From JACMIU01 sp043763605 (lineage in GTDB: Bacteria; Armatimonadota; Armatimonadia; Armatimonadales; Armatimonadaceae): a stretch of 16,062 nt of DNA. The position numbers and the translations under genes were made by a program. Each line of letters starts with the position of its first letter. The first letter of the stretch is position 1. The notes beneath the pieces are model-generated. The model saw nothing but the letters and a program-made list of their open reading frames with translations. It was not told the origin of the DNA and did no database searches. The DNA lies in contig JAYULM010000147.1 of NCBI GenBank assembly GCA_043763605.1, forward strand, positions 1 to 16,062, read 5' to 3'. Shown piece by piece: positions 11,841 through 16,062 of this stretch.

Positions 11841-13427
11841 ATGTCGCCCCCGCGCTCTTTTCTTTTTCCCGCTTGCTTCCTGTTTTTCGCCGCTCCGGTG
11901 TCACCCGCCCGCGCCGATGATCCGCCACCCGCCCCGTCGGCACCGGTCGCCGAAACGCCCGACTTTCAGAGTGCGAACTGGGTGCCCGCCGCGCCCGAGA
12001 ACTTCAAGCCGTCCACGCGCCCGTCCGCCGAACAGCCTATCGACCGCATCGTGATCCACGACATCGAGGGACCGGCGATGTCGGCGGTGCGCTGGTTCCA
12101 GAACCCGAAGGCACAGGTATCGTCGCATTATGTCATCGACGCCGTCACCGGAACGGTGTATCAGCAGGTCAAGGAGCGCGACATCGCCTGGCATGCCGGG
12201 GACCGCATCACGAACGCCCGCTCGGTCGGAATCGAGCACGGCGGATATGCGTACCGCCCCGGCTTTTTCAGCACGGTTCAGTACGAGGCGTCGGCAAAAC
12301 TGGTGCGCGACATTTCGCGGCGTCACAACATCCCCCGCGACCGGGAGCATATCATCGGGCATTTCGAGGTTCCCGACTCGGCGAACCCCGGCAAGTTCGG
12401 CGGGCGCGGCGGGCACACCGACCCCGGTCCGTACTGGGACTGGGACTACTTCATGACTCTGATACGAAACTACGCCGCCCGCCCGCCGTATCTATCGGGC
12501 ATGGCACCGGTTCCGGCTCTCCCGCTCATCATGCACCCCGGCGAAGTCCGAGCGGCGACATTTCCGGACGCCAGCCCCTTCCCCGCAGATTCGAAAAACG
12601 CTCCTACGCTACTACGTCTGGAGAATACCGGCGACGACCCGTGGCTTTCGGATAGAAAGGACAGCCCGTCGCCCGACCGGCGCGAATTCGGCACGGTCTA
12701 TCTCGGCACGGCGGATGGGCGGAACAGCCTGCTCGCCGCCGCCGATTGGATCAGCCCGCGCTACGTCGGGTCGTCCGTGGACGGCGATGTCGCGCCGGGT
12801 AGCTTCGGCAACTTCGCGATGACGCTACGTGCGCCCCGCGATTTTCTGGGCGACATCACGGAATCGTTCCGCCTTATCCGCGTACCGGTGGCACCGCTCC
12901 AGCCGGTCCCGTTCGGCGAAGGCGCGACTATCACGGTGCGCGTCGTGCCGTGGGACATCGTGGTGCCGCTCCCGCAAACCCCGCCCCCAGGATGGGAAGC
13001 CAAAATAATGCCCGACGGGACGCGCGTCTTCTGGCGCAAGGTGTCCCCATTGGGTCGCTTCGATGAGCGGATGCCCAAGGCGCAGCCCCTGCACTGGGAA
13101 ACTTATCTGCCCGTGGCCGGGGAGTGGGACGTTTACGTGCGTTATCCGGCGGGTCGCGACCGGTCCTCGGAAGTCACTTACAAAGTGTCCGACCCTTATA
13201 CTCCCGCGAAAAGACTGAATCAGAGGGTAGGCGGTGGTGTGTGGCGGAAATTGGGTCGCTACCTTCTAAACGCGGACCCCAAAACCGCCTCCGATACTAA
13301 ATACCCTGATGCGGCCCCGACAGGAACTTTTCTCGGACTCGTCAGTTTGAATCCGAATGAGGCGATGCCGGGTGTCGTTGTTGCCGGGGACGTGCGCTTT
13401 GTCGGACCGTTCCCATCAGCCGAATAA
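11841..13427 (+). CDS. Secreted N-acetylmuramoyl-L-alanine amidase with golvesin-like C-terminal domain
   Basis: This 528-residue protein is read from ATG 11841, because a Sec signal peptide starts there (MSPPRSFLFPACFLFFAAPV, cut near ARA, residue ~25). The frame is open back to 11730 without signal features. The Amidase_2 domain (~66-210) has IVIHDIEGP (His73), SSHYVID, IAWHAGD, VGIEHGGY, IIGHFEVP (His174) and GGHTDPGPYWDWDYF (His192, Asp194), the zinc and catalytic set of enzymes cutting the MurNAc-L-Ala bond of peptidoglycan. Residues ~255-350 resemble an Ig-like domain (NTGDDPW ... VAPGSFGNFAMTLRAP). Residues ~415-525 match the golvesin/Xly-type module (GEWDVYVRYPAGRDRSSEVTY; NQRVGGGVWRKLG), probably for wall or sugar binding. 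The ribosome site is weak. AT-rich TATTATTATA (11781-11790) may hold the -10. Confidence 0.9.
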   Translation: MSPPRSFLFPACFLFFAAPVSPARADDPPPAPSAPVAETPDFQSANWVPAAPENFKPSTRPSAEQPIDRIVIHDIEGPAMSAVRWFQNPKAQVSSHYVIDAVTGTVYQQVKERDIAWHAGDRITNARSVGIEHGGYAYRPGFFSTVQYEASAKLVRDISRRHNIPRDREHIIGHFEVPDSANPGKFGGRGGHTDPGPYWDWDYFMTLIRNYAARPPYLSGMAPVPALPLIMHPGEVRAATFPDASPFPADSKNAPTLLRLENTGDDPWLSDRKDSPSPDRREFGTVYLGTADGRNSLLAAADWISPRYVGSSVDGDVAPGSFGNFAMTLRAPRDFLGDITESFRLIRVPVAPLQPVPFGEGATITVRVVPWDIVVPLPQTPPPGWEAKIMPDGTRVFWRKVSPLGRFDERMPKAQPLHWETYLPVAGEWDVYVRYPAGRDRSSEVTYKVSDPYTPAKRLNQRVGGGVWRKLGRYLLNADPKTASDTKYPDAAPTGTFLGLVSLNPNEAMPGVVVAGDVRFVGPFPSAE

Positions 13428-13619
13428 ACCCCGAGCGCGAATAGTTACCGACTAATCTGAGCGGTGACACTTCCCGCTGGGGCTTGCGGAGTTGGCAAAC
13501 CACACGTTCGCCGGCCGTTGCCGCCCCGGTTTCGGCGTTCGCGCCCGCGCTACGCTTGCCACGCAGAGGAGCAAGATTCCCGAAAATAGGACCACATCGC
13601 CGCACCGAGACACCGAATT

Positions 13620-14945
13620 TTATCGCTGCTTCTCGAACCGTTGCAGAGCACTCGCGTAGTTTTTTTCGATCACGCCGCGCTCGGCTTCTTTGGCGTCCGC
13701 GAGTGCCGCGCTTCGCGCCCAGTCAAGGTGCTGGCGCAGGTTCGCGCGGTGTCCCTCGCCTCTCACATGGCTTGCAACCTCGCCGATGACTTGTAGCAAA
13801 CGCTCGGCGACCAGCGGGTCGCCGCTTCCATAGTGCCGGAGCGAGGTGAACGTCAGATAGGTATAGTTGGCGAAGTCAAATGACGGAGCGATGAGACGTA
13901 CCGTCCCTTGGTCATCCTGACGCTTCGAATCAGGAAACCGCCGCGTTGCTAATCGGCTTAAAGCCGCCCCCAAACGATCCAAACACAGAAGCGCGGTGAA
14001 CGGGTCATTCACGCCGGGGGAGAGCGCACGCGTGGCGATCTCCACCAGTTGCAACAGCAAGAAACCGGCGTCTTGGGTCGCCGTGCGCTGTTTACCGAGC
14101 GTAAACGCCGCGTTGACCCGCGCGGTCAGGCTGTCGTCGGCGTGTCCCGCAACCGGTACCGCCGGATACCATATGGCGAGGGTACTGTCCGGCGCGACAA
14201 ACTCTCCCGGCATGTGTACCAAGCCAAGCACCGCATTCCGCTCTTTTGCCAGTGCGAGCAGGGCTTCGGTATCGATGGTCTGCACGTACCCGCCGCGCCG
14301 CGCCCGAATCTCCTGCCCCACCAGCCGTTCCTCGCCTGACTCGGGGGCTTCGTCGCTCACGTCCTGCCCTGTTTCATCCGGGTAAAGCCGCGCAATGGCT
14401 TCGTCGAGTTCGTAGGCGACACTTGCGATGATCTGGCTTACCTGAATAGAGGTGGAAACATGATGGATAAAAAATAGTAAAACACCCACGCTCGCCACGG
14501 CAAGCAGTACCCCACCGGTTACGGCGATATGGGGCACGAAAGCGACCTCCTCGACGCTCCGCACGACCCGCAACACCAGCAGGCAGTACAAAAATGTGCT
14601 GACAAATGTGCCCAACACGATCTGATTTGCCCGGTCGCGCAAAAAGCCGCGCAAAAGCCGGGGACCAAACTGGGAACTGGTCAGCGATAAAACCGCGACC
14701 GTGATAGAAAACGTCGTCCCCGCGACAGTAATCACCGACCCGGCGACCGTGGACAAAAGCGAACGCGCCCCCTGCGGTCCGCCGGAAAATATCCACCAGA
14801 AGCCGCGCAACGTTTGCGTTTGCACGCGCTCATCGAGGGCGATCAATCCGAACGCGAGGGCACCGCTACCAAGCAACATTAGCGAGGGGATAAACCAGTA
14901 CGCAGAGCGCAGTTTTTCCATCAACAGCGAGATGCGCGCTTTCAC
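13620..14945 (-). CDS. DUF2254 family membrane protein
   Basis: This 441-residue protein starts at GTG 14945, which overlaps the upstream channel stop as GTGA. The frame is open to 15242, but that part only shadows the channel gene. Four hydrophobic segments lie at about 14-37, 60-88, 107-125 and 136-160, with FSITVAVLSLTSSQFGPRLLRGFLRDR in the second-third region (~80-106). This is the signature of DUF2254. A long soluble C-terminal half includes RGGYVQTID, SPGVNDPFTALLCLDRLGAAL and LTFTSLRHYGSGDP. The function is unknown in the family. Coupling to a mechanosensitive channel suggests a role in the envelope or osmotic response. It converges on the amidase gene across 192 bp in which I see no clear T-tract terminator. 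Confidence 0.85.
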   Translation of the reverse strand: MKARISLLMEKLRSAYWFIPSLMLLGSGALAFGLIALDERVQTQTLRGFWWIFSGGPQGARSLLSTVAGSVITVAGTTFSITVAVLSLTSSQFGPRLLRGFLRDRANQIVLGTFVSTFLYCLLVLRVVRSVEEVAFVPHIAVTGGVLLAVASVGVLLFFIHHVSTSIQVSQIIASVAYELDEAIARLYPDETGQDVSDEAPESGEERLVGQEIRARRGGYVQTIDTEALLALAKERNAVLGLVHMPGEFVAPDSTLAIWYPAVPVAGHADDSLTARVNAAFTLGKQRTATQDAGFLLLQLVEIATRALSPGVNDPFTALLCLDRLGAALSRLATRRFPDSKRQDDQGTVRLIAPSFDFANYTYLTFTSLRHYGSGDPLVAERLLQVIGEVASHVRGEGHRANLRQHLDWARSAALADAKEAERGVIEKNYASALQRFEKQR

Positions 14946-15766
14946 CGGTGCGGTCCGTCCCCGGCGGACTCGGAAAAGGTGCGCCCCGCTTCGCCGCCGA
15001 CTGCGCGAGAGCGGTCGCCGCGCGTGAGAGCGAAGCGGGCACGAGGTGTTTCCTTCTTGCCGGCAGGCCAGCCTTCGCGCTGGCGGTTGCGGTCGCCGTC
15101 GGTTTCCTCGGTCTGGTCGTGGAACAGAATCTGCTGAGTCGGAAACGGCAGGTCGATCCCGTTTTCCGTCAGCGTTTTTTGAATCGCGGTAATCACCCGG
15201 TCTTGTACGACCAGTACCTCGCCGCGTTGCGGTTTGCTCCACCAGCGTGCCCGAACGTCCACCGTGGAACCGGATAGCGACACGAGCAGGACATCGGGAG
15301 CGGGATCTTCGAGAACGCCGTCGGTGCGTTTCAGCACGTCCATGATCAATCGCTTGGCTTCGTCCGTGTCGTCGCCGTAGCCGATGCCGACGTCGTACTC
15401 GGTGCGGCGGCTGTCAAAGGCGGTGTTGACCACAACGGAACCGATGAACAGTTCGGCGTTGGGGATCACGACGCGCCGCCCGTCGTAGGTACGGATCATG
15501 GTCGCGCGAGTTTGAATGTCTTCGACCGTGCCTTCAAAACCACTGGCGACGATCTGGTCTCCGATGCGAAACGGCTCGGTGAGTAGCAACAAGATGCCCC
15601 CAAGAAAATTCTGAAAGATGTCCTTGAACGCAAACCCAATCGCCACGCCGCTGATGCCAAGAATCTGAATGACCTGCGCGGGCTTGAAACTGGGGACCGC
15701 GATGGCTAACGCGACGAGCAGACCGATAAACACCAGGGCACCCTGGGCGAGTCTGCCCATCAGCAA
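14942..15766 (-). CDS. MscS family mechanosensitive channel, C-terminal part (frameshifted)
   Basis: This 274-residue frame carries the MscS pore and beta domain. It contains a TM helix (GALVFIGLLVALAIAV), the pore helix with ILGISGVAIGFAFKDIFQNFLGGILLLL, PFRIGDQI, GFEGTVEDIQTRATMIRTYDGRRVVIPN (characteristic of the beta domain) and the C-terminal alpha/beta domain to ILFHDQTE. MscS channels open under membrane tension to release solutes. The first TM helix is in another frame (15760-15963). The codons NTNIGLLMG continue in this frame upstream of the TTG at 15766, so both frames belong to one gene. The shift lies in CCCAAAACACC (~15780-15790) and fits loss of one A. It is either a sequencing error or a true inactivating mutation. 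The last ~45 residues are low-complexity and Arg/Gly-rich. The stop overlaps the DUF2254 start. Confidence 0.85.
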   Translation of the reverse strand: MLMGRLAQGALVFIGLLVALAIAVPSFKPAQVIQILGISGVAIGFAFKDIFQNFLGGILLLLTEPFRIGDQIVASGFEGTVEDIQTRATMIRTYDGRRVVIPNAELFIGSVVVNTAFDSRRTEYDVGIGYGDDTDEAKRLIMDVLKRTDGVLEDPAPDVLLVSLSGSTVDVRARWWSKPQRGEVLVVQDRVITAIQKTLTENGIDLPFPTQQILFHDQTEETDGDRNRQREGWPAGKKETPRARFALTRGDRSRAVGGEAGRTFSESAGDGPHR

Positions 15767-15963
15767 TCCGATGTTGGTGTTTTGGGTCGATAGCGCAGGG
15801 TGAGGCGACGCACTAGCGTTCGGACGCCGCGTCCTGCCATCACGGTGAGGGCGAACACTATCAGAGCGACCGCCAGATTGGGCAAAAGCGCGACCAGACC
15901 GTTCACCATGCCCTGAATTGTCGTCACGGCGCGAGAAATGTCAATGTTCATAAGCAATCCCAT
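15760..15963 (-). CDS. MscS family channel, N-terminal part (frameshifted fragment)
   Basis: This fragment encodes a short N-terminus and the first transmembrane helix of the channel (VNGLVALLPNLAVALIVFAL, then TVMAGRGVRTLVRRLTLRYRPK). It then runs out of frame into PTSDC and a stop. The MscS sequence resumes in the -1 frame with NTNIGLLMGRL. AGAGG (15968-15972) sits 5 nt before the ATG at 15963, which is preferred over the more upstream open frame (to 16044) and over the ATG at 15951. As a stand-alone protein of 67 residues it would not make a channel. Confidence 0.7.
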   Translation of the reverse strand: MGLLMNIDISRAVTTIQGMVNGLVALLPNLAVALIVFALTVMAGRGVRTLVRRLTLRYRPKTPTSDC

Positions 15964-16062
15964 TGGAGCCTCTTTCAAAAATAGGGATTGGAAAATTGAA
16001 GGCAATTGGCGTTCAGTATCGAAAAGGAGAATGTGAAAAACCAAAACGAATCGAACGCCAAC

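Noticed and set aside
13428..13619. Convergent gap examined for a terminator, tRNA or repeat
   Set aside because: Only a small GGCG-TTCG-CGCC hairpin (13534-13545) and weak GC stems are seen. There is no T tract, no tRNA arm pattern and no match to the hairpin repeat family.
14946..15242. Upstream extension of the DUF2254 reading frame
   Set aside because: The extra ~99 residues are Arg/Pro-rich, lie over the MscS gene in another frame, and lack homology. The GTG at 14945 overlaps the channel stop as GTGA.

Overview
The window is GC-rich bacterial DNA, most likely from an Armatimonadota (Armatimonadetes) or closely related genome. The main clue is a pseudopilin at 2352-3218 with the N-terminal helix, FPVFAQAREKARQ-type continuation and C-terminal H-X9-DG motif that are abundant in that phylum and in Planctomycetes. 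No marker here fixes the species, so the assignment is an inference.

Layout. (1) 80-2199, minus strand: a TerC-family membrane protein, then a HisJ-type PHP phosphatase translationally coupled (ATGA) to a small VOC/glyoxalase-fold protein. (2) 2200-4849, plus strand: a perfect tandem 11-bp repeat resembling a Pho box, a DUF1559-type pseudopilin, a terminator-like hairpin, and a Tat-type secreted metallophosphatase of the purple acid phosphatase class. (3) 4850-6257, plus strand: a near-consensus sigma-70 promoter, a ribosomal protein L10 leader with an attenuator, rplJ and rplL, and a strong terminator. The usual neighbours rplK-rplA and rpoB-rpoC are absent. (4) 6258-7185: an accessory patch with a 41-bp perfect inverted repeat built from small-hairpin units, a vapC-like PIN toxin remnant that ends exactly at that repeat, and a small overlapping two-gene pair whose second member resembles HicA. 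(5) 7186-11651, minus strand: a tightly overlapping stressosome operon. Its order is rsbR, rsbS, rsbT, an RsbT-like ATPase fused to an RsbX-like phosphatase, and an RsbT-like ATPase-coiled coil-PAS-RsbU-like phosphatase. (6) 11841-13427, plus strand: a secreted N-acetylmuramoyl-L-alanine amidase with a golvesin-like C-terminus. (7) 13620-15963, minus strand: a DUF2254 membrane protein coupled to an MscS-family channel that is split by a frameshift.

How the genes work together. The stressosome operon is the main multi-gene system. RsbR and RsbS are expected to form the sensory shell that holds the RsbT kinase. The two PP2C-type phosphatases probably reset the shell and pass the signal on. No sigma factor, RsbV or RsbW is encoded here, so the output must lie elsewhere. 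The metallophosphatase and pseudopilin behind the Pho-box-like repeat suggest a phosphate-starvation unit. MscS and DUF2254 form an envelope or osmotic-stress pair.

Most worth a second look: the Pho-box-like repeat; the three RsbT-like ATPase domains in one operon; the REPIN-like hairpin repeats, including a diverged single unit at 1-50 whose differences preserve pairing; and the vapC remnant cut at a repeat edge.
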